Assembly (NCBI RefSeq): GCF_014641735.1
Contig: NZ_BMIH01000001.1
Coordinates: 1,056,001 to 1,120,000, forward strand
DNA length: 64,000 nucleotides
DNA from: Sphingomonas metalli
Lineage (GTDB): Bacteria > Pseudomonadota > Alphaproteobacteria > Sphingomonadales > Sphingomonadaceae
Direction: 5' to 3'
Part shown: one piece after another, positions 42,909 through 51,813 of the stretch
How positions within the stretch are numbered: the stretch's first letter is position 1
Layout of the letters: every line of letters starts with the position of its first letter
Program-made: the position numbers and the translations under genes
Notes under the pieces: model-generated
Databases searched by the model: none
What the model was told of the DNA's origin: nothing
The model's input: only the letters and a program-made list of their open reading frames with translations

Positions 42909-42975
42909 AATTCTGCTCCGGATACGCCCCTTCGGGCCACTGTGCGCATCATGGCAGGGGATCGTCCTTGACCAA

Positions 42976-43944
42976 ATGACAGTGATCCCTCATTTCCTGC
43001 CAATGCCCCGTGTCGTCGGACTCTTCCTCTACCCGGACTTCCAGCTCCTCGACGCCGCGGGCCCGATGACGGCGTTCGAGATCGCAGGACGCAGCATACC
43101 CGATGCGTATCAGCCGACCGTACTGTCCCTTGCCGGCGGGCCGGTACGAAGCTCGTCGGGCATCGCGATCGACACCGTTCCGGTGGCGGCGTGCGGCCCC
43201 GTCGACACGTTCGTGGTGGTCGGCGGCGACGGCTGCCGCGTGGCCATGCGATGCGAGGCGAGCACCGGCTGGCTGCGCCAACTCGCCGGCCGGACGCGGC
43301 GCATGTGCAGCGTCTGCTCGGGAGCGTTCCTGCTGGCGGCGGCCGGCCTGCTCGACGGGCGCCGGGCGACGACGCACTGGCGCCACGCCGACCAGCTCCG
43401 GCGTCAGTTCCCCGGGGTGCGGGTCGAGCCCGATCGCATCCATGTGCGTGACGACACGGTCTGGACCTCCGCGGGGATCAGCGCGGGGATCGACCTGGCG
43501 CTGGCGCTTATCGCCGACGATCTGGGCGAAGCCGTTGCGCGACGCGTGGCGCAGGAGATGGTGGTCTATTACCGTCGCCCGGGCGGCCAGTCGCAATTCT
43601 CCGCGCTGGCCGAACTGGGCGGCGATGCCACCCCATTCTCGCAGCTGTTCGACTGGATGCGCGCCAATCTGTCGCAGCGGCTGACGATCGAGGATCTTTC
43701 GGCGCGCATGGCGATGAGCCCGCGCAACTTCTCCCGCGCCTTCACCCGGGAGGTCGGCACGGGTCCGGCCAAGGCGGTCGAGCGACTGCGGCTGGAAGCG
43801 GCGCGCGAGCGTGTCGAGAACTCGCGCGAGCCGATCGAACAGATCGCCGCCGGCACGGGCTTTCGCGATCCCGAGCGCATGCGGCGGGCCTTCGTCCGGG
43901 CCTTCGGTCAGCCGCCGCAGGCGCTGCGGCGACTGCGGACCTGA
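42976..43944 (+). CDS. GlxA family transcriptional regulator (DJ-1/PfpI + AraC HTH)
   Basis: A 322-residue protein. The N-terminal DJ-1/PfpI-like domain runs from [20 protein letters not shown] through [30 protein letters not shown], with the Cys of VCSGAF in place. The C-terminal AraC HTH pair (about 225-320) reads [40 protein letters not shown] and [20 protein letters not shown]. The start may be ATG 42976 or ATG 43003; the second gives the usual family N-terminus. Such regulators often activate the gene read away from them, here the DUF1348 gene. A hairpin follows the stop. Confidence 0.88.
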   Translation: MTVIPHFLPMPRVVGLFLYPDFQLLDAAGPMTAFEIAGRSIPDAYQPTVLSLAGGPVRSSSGIAIDTVPVAACGPVDTFVVVGGDGCRVAMRCEASTGWLRQLAGRTRRMCSVCSGAFLLAAAGLLDGRRATTHWRHADQLRRQFPGVRVEPDRIHVRDDTVWTSAGISAGIDLALALIADDLGEAVARRVAQEMVVYYRRPGGQSQFSALAELGGDATPFSQLFDWMRANLSQRLTIEDLSARMAMSPRNFSRAFTREVGTGPAKAVERLRLEAARERVENSREPIEQIAAGTGFRDPERMRRAFVRAFGQPPQALRRLRT

Positions 43945-43960
43945 TCCTCGGACGAGGATC
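43943..43960 (+). terminator. Stem-loop after the GlxA-type regulator
   Basis: A perfect 8-bp stem GATCCTCG / CGAGGATC with a 2-base centre, overlapping the TGA stop codon. No clear U-run. Confidence 0.45.
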
Positions 43961-44100
43961 CGGACCTGGAGCGGCCAGACCCACGGCCCCGCCCATCGCC
44001 GCACGCGCGGACCGGCACCAGCGGCTGCGCCCGTCGGTCCACAGTCGACCGGGACGGTGCTACCGCGATAGAGGCGCCCGCGACTAGGCGATACGCTATT

Positions 44101-44120
44101 GTTACGAACTCGTTCGTAAC
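44101..44120. promoter_or_regulatory. TetR operator before the MFS gene (quinate/shikimate-type locus)
   Basis: GTTACGAACTCGTTCGTAAC is a perfect 20-bp palindrome 31 bp before the MFS ATG. Its right half GTTCGTAAC recurs at 51753-51761 and nearly at 50980-50988. Confidence 0.8.
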
Positions 44121-44151
44121 GTATCAAGCCTGCATAATGATGGAGAGGGGC

Positions 44152-45438
44152 ATGGCAGTCAGCCATATCGGAGAGGCGCGGCCGACGCGCGTCCGGCACA
44201 CAATGCTGGCATTGATCGCGACCGGGACGCTCATCAATTATCTCGACCGGACGATCCTGGGCGTGGCGGCGCCGTCGCTGACCAGGGAACTCGGCATCGA
44301 CGCGGCGCTGATGGGGGTCATATTCTCCGCCTTCAGCTGGTCCTACGCCGCGGCGCAGGTGCCCGGCGGTGCCTTTCTTGACCGGTTCGGTACGCGGCTG
44401 ACCTATTGCCTGTCGGTCGGCCTCTGGTCGCTGCTGACGCTCTTCCAGGCCTTTGTCGGCGGCGTCGCTACCCTGATCGGGCTGCGGCTGGCGCTCGGCG
44501 TCGCCGAAAGCCCCTGCTTCCCCGCCAACAGCCGCGTCGTCGCGACCTGGTTCCCGCGGCAGGAGCGCGCCTTCGCGACCGGCGTCTATACCGTGGGCGA
44601 ATATATCGGCCTCGCCTTTCTCAGCCCGCTGCTGTTTGCGATGATGGCGGCCTTCGGCTGGCGGTCGCTCTTCGTCGTGGCGGGTGCGATCGGCATCCTG
44701 TTCGCCGGCGTGTGGTGGTCGGGTTATCGGGAGCCCCGGCAGAGCCGGGCGAATCAGGCGGAGCTGGACCTGATCGTCGCGGGCGGCGCGCTGCTCGACC
44801 AGCCCGTCCGCCCGAAATTCGACTGGACGGGCGCCGGCAGGCTGCTCCGGACCCGGCAGATGTGGGGCATCTGCCTCGGCCAGTTCGCCGGCAATTCGAC
44901 CCTCGTTTTCTTCCTGACCTGGTTTCCGACCTATCTCGCGACCGAGCGGCACATGGACTGGCTGAAGATCGGCATCTTCGCGGTCGCGCCCTTCATCGCC
45001 GCCTCGGTCGGCGTGCTGTTCGGCGGCTGGTGGTCGGACCGGATGCTCCGCCAGGGCCATTCGCCCAATGTCGCCCGCAAGCTGCCGATCATCCTGGGCC
45101 TGCTCCTCGCCTCGACGATCATCGGCGCCAATTTCGTCGAGAGCAACATCGCGGTCATCGCCATCCTCAGCGTCGCCTTCTTCGCGCAGGGCATGGCGGC
45201 GCTCGGCTGGACGCTCGTGTCGGATCTGGCGCCGGAGGGGATGCTGGGCGTGACCGGCGGCGTGTTCAACCTCGCCGCCAACCTCGCCGGCATCGTCACG
45301 CCAATCGTGGTCGGCGCCATCGTCGCGACGACGGGCAGCTTCTTCTACGCGCTCGCCTTCATCGGTGTCGTCGCGCTGCTGGGGGCGCTCTCGTACATCT
45401 TCATCCTCGGCGACGTCCGCCGGATCGTGCTGGATTAA
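44152..45438 (+). CDS. MFS transporter for an aromatic/hydroaromatic or sugar acid
   Basis: A 428-residue carrier of the anion:cation symporter family. The start ATG at 44152 follows GGAGAGGGG. TLINYLDRTILGVAAPSLTR-ELGI holds the D-R signature after helix 1, then DRFGTRLTYCLSVGLWSLLT, LGVAESPCFPANSRVVATWF-PRQERAFATG, and a second six-helix half ending YALAFIGVVALLGALSYIFI. It is preceded by the perfect TetR palindrome and convergent with the dehydratase gene (4-bp overlap of 3' ends). By context it should import quinate, shikimate or protocatechuate-type acids across the inner membrane. Confidence 0.85.
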   Translation: MAVSHIGEARPTRVRHTMLALIATGTLINYLDRTILGVAAPSLTRELGIDAALMGVIFSAFSWSYAAAQVPGGAFLDRFGTRLTYCLSVGLWSLLTLFQAFVGGVATLIGLRLALGVAESPCFPANSRVVATWFPRQERAFATGVYTVGEYIGLAFLSPLLFAMMAAFGWRSLFVVAGAIGILFAGVWWSGYREPRQSRANQAELDLIVAGGALLDQPVRPKFDWTGAGRLLRTRQMWGICLGQFAGNSTLVFFLTWFPTYLATERHMDWLKIGIFAVAPFIAASVGVLFGGWWSDRMLRQGHSPNVARKLPIILGLLLASTIIGANFVESNIAVIAILSVAFFAQGMAALGWTLVSDLAPEGMLGVTGGVFNLAANLAGIVTPIVVGAIVATTGSFFYALAFIGVVALLGALSYIFILGDVRRIVLD

Positions 45439-47312
45439 TCGGGCGGCGGCGCGGGCCGGAAGCGGTTCTGCGCCGTCAGCCGGATGGTGGCGTTTGGTGC
45501 GCCATAGCCGTCATAGCCGCGCCGCTCGACATATTCGAAGAAGAAGGTGCGGAGGAAGGCGCGGCTGTAGAGCTGCCGGTAGCGGCGGCCCGGTCCCTCC
45601 TCGTCGATCAGGATGCCGTAGCGGCGGGCGCGCGCATCCTCGTCGGGCGACAGGCCGAAGCGGGCGCTGACGTCGTCATGATAGTTGGCGGGGATCGGCA
45701 GCGGCTCCAGTCCGCGCTTCGCCAGCACCGCGGCCGCCTCGTCCATGTCCGCGACCGCCAGCGCGATATGCTGGAAGCCCGCGCCGAACGACTGGTCGAG
45801 GAACCGCGCCGACAGGGCGTTGCGGGCATCGGTGCTGTTCAGCGTGATCCGGAACGTGCCGTTCCGCCCCCGGATCGCCTGGCTCTGGACGAGGCCGTTG
45901 GGATCGATCACGTCCTGCGGCGTCTGCACCTCGACGTCGAACAGCGCCCGCCAATAGAGCTGCCAGGACAGGAACTCGTCATTGGTGACGGTCGCGGCAA
46001 GATGGTCGATCGCGGTCACGGCCAGCGGCGCGCCGCCCGGTGCGCCGGGATCGATCACGAACTCGTCCTGCCACAGCGTCGTGGCGGCTTCTGCATCGAT
46101 CACATAGACCAGGCTGCCGGCGACACCGCGCAGGGCCGGCATCGCCGGCATGTCGCTGGGATGCTCGGCCATGCCGAGCGCGCGCGCGCGCGCGATGGTC
46201 GCGGGCCCGTCGGTCACGACCAGCCCGATCGCACAGATCGCGGTGCCGTGGGTGACGCGATAGGCTTCCGCGAAGCCGTCGGGCTCGAAGTTCAGCACGA
46301 AGTTCGCCGCGCCCGCCCGCCACAATTCGACCCGCTTGCTGCGATGAGTGCCGATCCGGTCGAAGCCGGCGCTGCCCAGCATCGCCGCCAGATCGGCGCG
46401 ATCGGCATCGGCGACCGCGAACTCGACGAACTCGACCCGTTCGATCGTCGCCCGTGCGGGCATGGCGGGCGTTCGGCCGAGCTTGCGTGCGGCGGCGTCG
46501 CGCAGCGCATCGAGCGCGCGCAGGCCGTCGCGCGCCACCATCTCGGCGCTGTTCGCCCGAAACCGGTCGTTGAAGATCTCGAGGCTCAGCGGCCCGTCAT
46601 AGCCGATGCGCAGGATCTCCGCGACATAGCCCGTCAGGTCGAGCCCACCCTGGCCCGGCAGGTTGCGGAAATGCCGGCTCCAGTAGAGATAGTCCATGTC
46701 GAGCAACGGCGCGTCGGCGAGCTGCACGAAGACCAGCTTGGCCGGATCGATCGCCCGGATCGATTCGCTCGGGATCCTGCGGGAGAGCGAGTGGAAGCTG
46801 TCGAGCAGGATGCCGATATGCGGGTGGTCGACCGCCTGGACGATGTCCCATACCGTGCGGTGATCGTCGACATGCCGCCCCCAGGCCAGCGCCTCGTACC
46901 CGACCGTCACGCCATGGTCGGCGGCGAGATCGCCCAGGTCGCGCAGGTCGGCGACGATGCGCTCGCGGTCGCCCAGCGATTGCGGCGCGCAGTTCGAGCA
47001 GAGCAGCAGCCGGTCGCAGCCGAGCGTGCGCATCACCGCGAACTTCTGCCGCGCCCTCGCAAAGGCGCGGGTGCGATAGGGTTCGGGCATCCCCTCGAAA
47101 TCGCGCAGCGGCTGGTAGAGGACGCAGGTCAGCCCCAGCTGGTCGAGCAGCGCCTTCACCTCCTCCGCCGACAGGGCAGAGGCGACGAAGTCCGTGTCGA
47201 AGATCTCCACCGCGCGGAAGCCGGCGGCGGCGGCGGCGCGCAGCTTGTCCTCCAGCGTCCCGCTGATCGAGACGGTCGCGATCGCGTTCGGCGATGCCGG
47301 GGTCGGGGTCAT
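45435..47312 (-). CDS. 3-dehydroshikimate dehydratase, two-domain (QuiC/QsuB type)
   Basis: A 625-residue bifunctional-looking enzyme. The N-terminal sugar-phosphate-isomerase-like TIM barrel (1 to about 275) carries probable metal ligands E140 (TVGYEALAWGRH), D171 (ILLDSFHS), Q197 (VFVQLADAP) and E245 (LSLEIFND). The C-terminal half (about 290-625) is a 4-hydroxyphenylpyruvate-dioxygenase-like VOC domain (VEFVEFAVADADRADLAAML, TAIDHLAATV, FQHIALAVADMD, LRTFFFEYVERRGYDGYGAP). Two-domain DSDs turn 3-dehydroshikimate into protocatechuate; the HPPD-like part is usually not an active dioxygenase. It is the last gene of a four-gene operon and its ATG overlaps the preceding stop. Protocatechuate ring-cleavage genes are not in the window. 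Confidence 0.85.
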   Translation of the reverse strand: MTPTPASPNAIATVSISGTLEDKLRAAAAAGFRAVEIFDTDFVASALSAEEVKALLDQLGLTCVLYQPLRDFEGMPEPYRTRAFARARQKFAVMRTLGCDRLLLCSNCAPQSLGDRERIVADLRDLGDLAADHGVTVGYEALAWGRHVDDHRTVWDIVQAVDHPHIGILLDSFHSLSRRIPSESIRAIDPAKLVFVQLADAPLLDMDYLYWSRHFRNLPGQGGLDLTGYVAEILRIGYDGPLSLEIFNDRFRANSAEMVARDGLRALDALRDAAARKLGRTPAMPARATIERVEFVEFAVADADRADLAAMLGSAGFDRIGTHRSKRVELWRAGAANFVLNFEPDGFAEAYRVTHGTAICAIGLVVTDGPATIARARALGMAEHPSDMPAMPALRGVAGSLVYVIDAEAATTLWQDEFVIDPGAPGGAPLAVTAIDHLAATVTNDEFLSWQLYWRALFDVEVQTPQDVIDPNGLVQSQAIRGRNGTFRITLNSTDARNALSARFLDQSFGAGFQHIALAVADMDEAAAVLAKRGLEPLPIPANYHDDVSARFGLSPDEDARARRYGILIDEEGPGRRYRQLYSRAFLRTFFFEYVERRGYDGYGAPNATIRLTAQNRFRPAPPPD

Positions 47313-48355
47313 GGCGTTTCCTGCTGGGGACGGACGATGGCGAGACGGGCGGACTGGAAGGATCCGAGCCAGAGCTCCGTCCCGACGAAGGTCGCGGCGG
47401 ACAGGCCGTTGAACCCCGGCTGCGGCCGGCCATAGGCGACGGTGGCGATCCGGCGGCCTTTCAGGTCCAGCGCGCCGACCACCCAGCCGCGATGGCAGAG
47501 CATGGGATCGGCGACGCCGTTCTCCACCCGGCGCAGCCCGCCACAGGCCGGCTCGTCGAGCCGCATCCCGGCCAGGAGCAGGCGGTTGCCGCTCCAGTGG
47601 ATATTGTCCGGCAGGAAATCGGGCGCATCGATCCGCGCCACCGGCACGCGCGTATCGGCCCGGTCGAAGACGAGCACCGCATGCCAGCCAAAGGCGACGA
47701 CATAGAAGTGCCGCTCGTCGGGATCGACTTCCAGGCCATTGTTACCGGGCAGTTCGGTCCCGGGCAGCAGGGTGAAGCCCGGCACTCCCGGCCGATGCTG
47801 CCACACGCCGCCGGTGGGCCGGCCGAGCATGAAGTCGGCGATCGTCGTGCCCGGACGGGTCAGAACGGTGACGAGGATGGTGCCATCGGCAAAGGCCGCA
47901 ACGCTGTTGCCGACCTGTCCCGCTGGCATCGGCAGGCAGCCCCGCCAGCGCAATCGGGGCCGGTCGCGGTCCAGCGAGACGTCGAACCGCTCGATCGATT
48001 CGCGGCCGCCATGATTGACGACCAGCAGCTGCCAGCGTTTCGGCCCGGTCGCCCGCAGCGACAGGCCGCGGGCATTGAACAGCGCCGGGTTGAGCGGTCC
48101 GGGGCATGTGCCGTCGCGCGGCGGGGGCGTGGGCGGCCCGGTGTACCAGCGCATCGCGCTGCGGCCGCGCGTATCGACCAGCTTCAGTCCCGCCCCGGGG
48201 GCGAAGCCGCTGGCGATCAGCCACGGCGTACCGGGGATCGCCAGCACGTCCTCCGGCTTCTCCGCCCCGCAGACATAGTCGAGTTCCGGGTCCGGGGCGC
48301 AGACGGGCTGGTCCCCGGCCGGCGCGGCCAGCAGCAACGCCAGGGCGACGAGCAT
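47309..48355 (-). CDS. SMP-30/paraoxonase-like beta-propeller protein
   Basis: A 348-residue exported protein (MLVALALLLAAPAGDQPVCA). Repeated propeller strands include EDVLAIPGTPWLIASGFAPG, GTCPGPLNPALFNARGLSLR, NHGGRESIERFDV, GNNGLEVDPDERHFYVVAFG and DNIHWSGNRLLLAGM. The GLEV-D and DNIHW segments resemble the metal-site loops of SMP-30, arylesterase or strictosidine-synthase-like proteins, which hydrolyse lactones or esters. In this locus a lactone or ester of a quinate-type compound is a reasonable substrate, but this is inference. Stop and start overlap the dehydratase gene (ATGA), and the gene lies 2 bp after the carboxylesterase. Confidence 0.7.
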   Translation of the reverse strand: MLVALALLLAAPAGDQPVCAPDPELDYVCGAEKPEDVLAIPGTPWLIASGFAPGAGLKLVDTRGRSAMRWYTGPPTPPPRDGTCPGPLNPALFNARGLSLRATGPKRWQLLVVNHGGRESIERFDVSLDRDRPRLRWRGCLPMPAGQVGNSVAAFADGTILVTVLTRPGTTIADFMLGRPTGGVWQHRPGVPGFTLLPGTELPGNNGLEVDPDERHFYVVAFGWHAVLVFDRADTRVPVARIDAPDFLPDNIHWSGNRLLLAGMRLDEPACGGLRRVENGVADPMLCHRGWVVGALDLKGRRIATVAYGRPQPGFNGLSAATFVGTELWLGSFQSARLAIVRPQQETP

Positions 48356-48357
48356 CG

Positions 48358-49917
48358 TCAATCGCGCGGCCGCGTCCCCGACGCGCGCGGTATCGGCGGC
48401 GCATCGGCGAACAGGGCGAGGTCCGCGAAATGCGGCCAGGCGACGACGCGGCTCTGCGGCGCCAGCAACACGAGCCGGGGCTCCTGCGAGCGGAAGGCCG
48501 GCCAGGCGCCCAGCATCGGGCTGGCCGGCCGGCCCATGCGGGCAAAGGCGAGCAGCGCGTCCGAAATCTCGCGCTCCAGCGCGACATCGCCCGGTTCCCA
48601 GATCCGCGTCTGCCGGAACAGGTTGAGCGCATCGCGGGTCCGCAGCCAGTAGGGTACGTCCCCCGTGTGATAGGCGCCGGCCGTCGCGGGATCGTGATCG
48701 CTGAAGCCGATGCCCGGCGCATAGGGCTGCCGCCGGGTGAACAGATAGGCATAGGCGGGGGCGCGCCCGAACCGCGCCTGATGCTCGGCCCATCCGGCGA
48801 CCTGCACCCCGACGGTAGAATCGCGCGCGATGTCCAGCGCGTCGCGGGCGGGATCGCCGCTGTCATAGGCCGCCATCAGCGGCGCCGCGCGATCGTCCAG
48901 CACCCTGGCCAGATCGGCGCGCGTGCGGACCGGGCCGAGCGGACGGAAGCTCTCGTCGCGAGTATAGCCGATCAGGATCGGCACGTCCGACTGCCGTCCG
49001 GCCGCGAACACCTCGGCGGCACTGCCGGTGACGACATGCCCGTCGCGCACGATCGCCGCGCGTGCGGTCTGCGCGGCCGCGATCCGGTCCCCCGGCAGGG
49101 TGCGCAGCTCGGCGAGCGAGGCGGCGCCCAGCTCCCGGGCGAGCGCCACGCCCTGCGCCTCCGCCGTCGCGAGCGGCGCGGGCCCGAGCATCCCGCCGAA
49201 CGGACTGCCGCTCATCCCCACCGCGCGCTGGAACAGGCCCCGTGCCAGCGGGCTCATCTGGAGCAGCGCGACGGACATGGATCCCGCCGACTGGCCGACG
49301 ATCGTGACATTGTCGGGATCGCCCCCGAAGGCGGCGATGTTGCGACGGATCCAGCGCAGCGCCGCGATCTGGTCCATCAATCCGTAATTGCCCGAGCCGC
49401 CATAGCCGCTCTCCCGCGTCAGCTCGGGATGCGCCAGGAAGCCGAGCGGACCGACGCGATAGGCGATGTTGACGCGGACGACGCCGGCGCGCGCCAGCGG
49501 CTCGCCCGAATAGTTCGCCATCGAGGCCGAGCCGATGTTGAAGCCGCCGCCATAGATCCAGACGACCACCGGTGCCTTGCGCGTCCGGCGCGGCGCCCAG
49601 ATGTTGAGGTAGAGGCAGTCCTCGCTGGTCGCCTCCTCGCCGAAATAATGGTTCTGCCGGCTGCCGCGCAGGGGCTGCAGGCATTCGGGGGCATAGCGGT
49701 CGGCATGATAGGTGGTGCTGCGCTTCGCCGGCGGCTGGGGCGGCTTCCAGCGCAGGGCGCGCAGCGGGGGCGCCGCGAACGGCACGCCCAGCCAGGCGTC
49801 GACGCCCGATGCCAGCGCCACGCCTTCCACCCTGCCTTCGCCGGTGACCGCGACCGGCGGTGCGGCCGCGGCGGTCAGCAGCAGCGTAGCGGCGAGGAGG
49901 GCGATGCGGCGGATCAT
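48358..49917 (-). CDS. Carboxylesterase type B, exported
   Basis: A 519-residue serine esterase. The start ATG at 49917 overlaps the upstream stop (ATGA) and gives signal peptide [20 protein letters not shown]. The fold-B signature reads [26 protein letters not shown] (oxyanion hole), [20 protein letters not shown] with the nucleophile Ser, IGYTRDES with the acid Glu, and [11 protein letters not shown] with the catalytic His. It should act in the periplasm on esters such as chlorogenate or other hydroxycinnamoyl conjugates, by context. It is the second gene of the TetR-controlled operon. Confidence 0.85.
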   Translation of the reverse strand: MIRRIALLAATLLLTAAAAPPVAVTGEGRVEGVALASGVDAWLGVPFAAPPLRALRWKPPQPPAKRSTTYHADRYAPECLQPLRGSRQNHYFGEEATSEDCLYLNIWAPRRTRKAPVVVWIYGGGFNIGSASMANYSGEPLARAGVVRVNIAYRVGPLGFLAHPELTRESGYGGSGNYGLMDQIAALRWIRRNIAAFGGDPDNVTIVGQSAGSMSVALLQMSPLARGLFQRAVGMSGSPFGGMLGPAPLATAEAQGVALARELGAASLAELRTLPGDRIAAAQTARAAIVRDGHVVTGSAAEVFAAGRQSDVPILIGYTRDESFRPLGPVRTRADLARVLDDRAAPLMAAYDSGDPARDALDIARDSTVGVQVAGWAEHQARFGRAPAYAYLFTRRQPYAPGIGFSDHDPATAGAYHTGDVPYWLRTRDALNLFRQTRIWEPGDVALEREISDALLAFARMGRPASPMLGAWPAFRSQEPRLVLLAPQSRVVAWPHFADLALFADAPPIPRASGTRPRD

Positions 49918-50888
49918 CGCCGCGCCACCCCGAGCACCTTGTGGAAGAAGTCGAAGGTCGCGTTGGTCGCCTTCAGCGTCGCGTCGCGCGTCGCGGCCGG
50001 GGTCGCGCCGATGAAGCTGTGATCGACCGCGGGGATGTAGATCGCCTCGACCGGCACGCCCGCCGCCTTCAGCGCCGCCTCGCCCAGATGCGACTGGTCG
50101 ACGGGAACCACCTTGTCCCCGGTGCCGTGGATCAGCAGGAACGGCGGGTCCTTGGCGTCGATATAGGTCACCGGGCTGACCGCGCGCAGCCGATCGGCCG
50201 GGCACGCCCCCTGGCAGCCCAGCAACTTGCCCCCTGCCGCATTGCCGTCCGGCGTCGCGTTCATGCCGGTGAAGTCGTAGACGCCGTACCAGGTCACCAC
50301 CGCCTGCACGCAGGGGTCGCCCGCTGCGGCGGGATCGAGCGCGGTGTTGCGGCAGGTCACGGCGGTCAGCGCCGCCAGATGGCCGCCCGCCGACCCGCCC
50401 CAGAGCCCCGTCCTCGCCGGGTCGATGCGATAGGCCGCAGCGTTCTTGTGCAGGAAGCGCAGCGCCGCATTCGCGTCCTGGAGCTGTGCGGGAAACTTCG
50501 CCTCGCCCGAGAGGCGGTATTCCAGGCTGGCAACGGTGAAGCCCTCCGCCGCGAGCGCCGCGAGCACCTTCGGGAAATCGGCCAGCGCGCCCGAATGGCG
50601 GGTGTGCCCGCCGATCCAGCCGCCGCCATGGATGTAGAGGATCAGCGGGTGCGGCCCCGGGGACGCGGGGACGTAGATGTCGACGATCTGCGGACGATAG
50701 CCGGGCAGCGTCTGATAGGTGACGTCGCGATAGGCCTTCACCCCGTTCGGGAATGCGACGGGCTGGATCGGGAAGCGATCCTCCAGCACCGGCGTCGCGG
50801 CGACCGGGAAGTCGCGAGCCTGCGCGCCGGCCGCCCCCGGCATCAGCGCGGGCAGCAGCCCGACCATGATGAAGCTCGCGAATCGCAT
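49914..50888 (-). CDS. Alpha/beta hydrolase, exported esterase (BD-FAE-like)
   Basis: A 324-residue protein with signal peptide [22 protein letters not shown]. The oxyanion motif is [13 protein letters not shown], the nucleophile Ser is in [15 protein letters not shown], the acid Asp in HGTGDKVVP, and the His in [10 protein letters not shown]. The architecture is that of the hormone-sensitive-lipase / feruloyl-esterase-like acylhydrolases. It is the first gene of the minus-strand operon, with a TetR operator 81 bp upstream. It probably releases acyl groups from quinate, shikimate or sugar esters before uptake. Confidence 0.83.
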   Translation of the reverse strand: MRFASFIMVGLLPALMPGAAGAQARDFPVAATPVLEDRFPIQPVAFPNGVKAYRDVTYQTLPGYRPQIVDIYVPASPGPHPLILYIHGGGWIGGHTRHSGALADFPKVLAALAAEGFTVASLEYRLSGEAKFPAQLQDANAALRFLHKNAAAYRIDPARTGLWGGSAGGHLAALTAVTCRNTALDPAAAGDPCVQAVVTWYGVYDFTGMNATPDGNAAGGKLLGCQGACPADRLRAVSPVTYIDAKDPPFLLIHGTGDKVVPVDQSHLGEAALKAAGVPVEAIYIPAVDHSFIGATPAATRDATLKATNATFDFFHKVLGVARR

Positions 50889-50968
50889 TCGGCTGTCCTC
50901 TCTGTCCTGTTGCGCGCCTGTTGGCGTCGCCTTCCTGCTACCATCCCCAACCGCATGCGAAAAGATGT

Positions 50969-50988
50969 AATAGGAACTGGTTCGTCAC
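50969..50988. promoter_or_regulatory. TetR operator between the esterase operon and tetR
   Basis: AATAGGAACTGGTTCGTCAC. It has the shared core GGAAC-TG-GTTCGT-CAC, related to the perfect palindrome at 44101. It is 81 bp from the hydrolase start and 58 bp from the regulator start. Confidence 0.7.
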
Positions 50989-51045
50989 ATTTATTCAAAG
51001 TGGCGAGACTTGCCTCTCTCCGCCTGCGCATTAGGACCGGGGATC

Positions 51046-51735
51046 ATGCCGTCAGCATCAGCGCAGGCTCCCGAGCCGACCGACAAGCCCGTCCGACGCA
51101 GTCGCGCCCAGGTCCGCGAAGAGGCGATCAACGCGATCCTCGACATCGCCACGGCGGAGTTCGTGGAGAAGGGCCTGGCGGGGGCCCGCATCGACGAGAT
51201 CGCGGGCAAGGCGACCAAGCGGAAGATCTACTATTATTTCGGCAGCAAGGACGAACTCTACCGCGCCGTCCTCGAGCGCGCCTATCGCCGGGTCCGCGCC
51301 AGCGAGGTGCAGGTCGATATTGACAGCGGCACCGCCGTCGACGCGCTGCGCCGGCTGATCGAGCACGACGTTCACTATCATTCCGAACATCCCGAGCTGG
51401 TACGGCTCGTGATGAGCGAGAACATCCACCGGGCGGAGCATCTGAAGCAGATCGACGGGCTGCCGGCCGGCAACCGACAGGTCATCGACATCCTGTCGCA
51501 GATCCTCGCCCGGGGCGAGGCGGAGGGGTTGTTCCGCCGCGGGATCGATCCCGTCGACCTGCACATGAACATGACCGCGCTCGCCTTCTACAACGTCTCG
51601 AACCAGTTCACCTTCGCGCACAATTTCGGGGTCGACATGACCAGTCCCGCGGCGATCGCGCGGCGGGCGGCGCAGGTCGCCGACATCCTGCTGTCCTGGG
51701 TGCGCCGCGACGCTCGCCCCGACGCGCATCCATGA
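51046..51735 (+). CDS. TetR family transcriptional regulator of the quinate/shikimate-type locus
   Basis: A 229-residue protein. After a short tail the N-terminal HTH (about 25-75) reads AINAILDIATAEFVEKGLAG-ARIDEIAGKATKRKIYYYFG-SKDELYRAVLE. The C-terminal ligand domain has DALRRLIEHDVHYHSEHPEL and LHMNMTALAFYNVSNQFTFA. Start ATG 51046 was chosen over one 12 codons upstream on family length. It is divergent from the esterase operon and followed by the TonB receptor. Operator-like palindromes flank it on both sides and precede the MFS gene, so it is the probable local repressor, including of itself. Confidence 0.88.
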   Translation: MPSASAQAPEPTDKPVRRSRAQVREEAINAILDIATAEFVEKGLAGARIDEIAGKATKRKIYYYFGSKDELYRAVLERAYRRVRASEVQVDIDSGTAVDALRRLIEHDVHYHSEHPELVRLVMSENIHRAEHLKQIDGLPAGNRQVIDILSQILARGEAEGLFRRGIDPVDLHMNMTALAFYNVSNQFTFAHNFGVDMTSPAAIARRAAQVADILLSWVRRDARPDAHP

Positions 51736-51741
51736 TCGATT

Positions 51742-51761
51742 GACAGGAACCAGTTCGTAAC
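51742..51761. promoter_or_regulatory. TetR operator before the TonB receptor gene
   Basis: GACAGGAACCAGTTCGTAAC. Right half identical to the perfect palindrome at 44101 and left half GGAAC shared with 50969. It lies 52 bp before the receptor ATG and just after the tetR stop. Confidence 0.75.
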
Positions 51762-51813
51762 ACTAATGATCCTGCCAAGATCGCCGGACCACCGGCGGCA
51801 TGGGAGGATTGCT

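Noticed and set aside
44406..47435. A 1009-residue plus-strand frame through the MFS and dehydratase genes
   Set aside because: It crosses two convergent genes with good motifs; composition is shadow-like.
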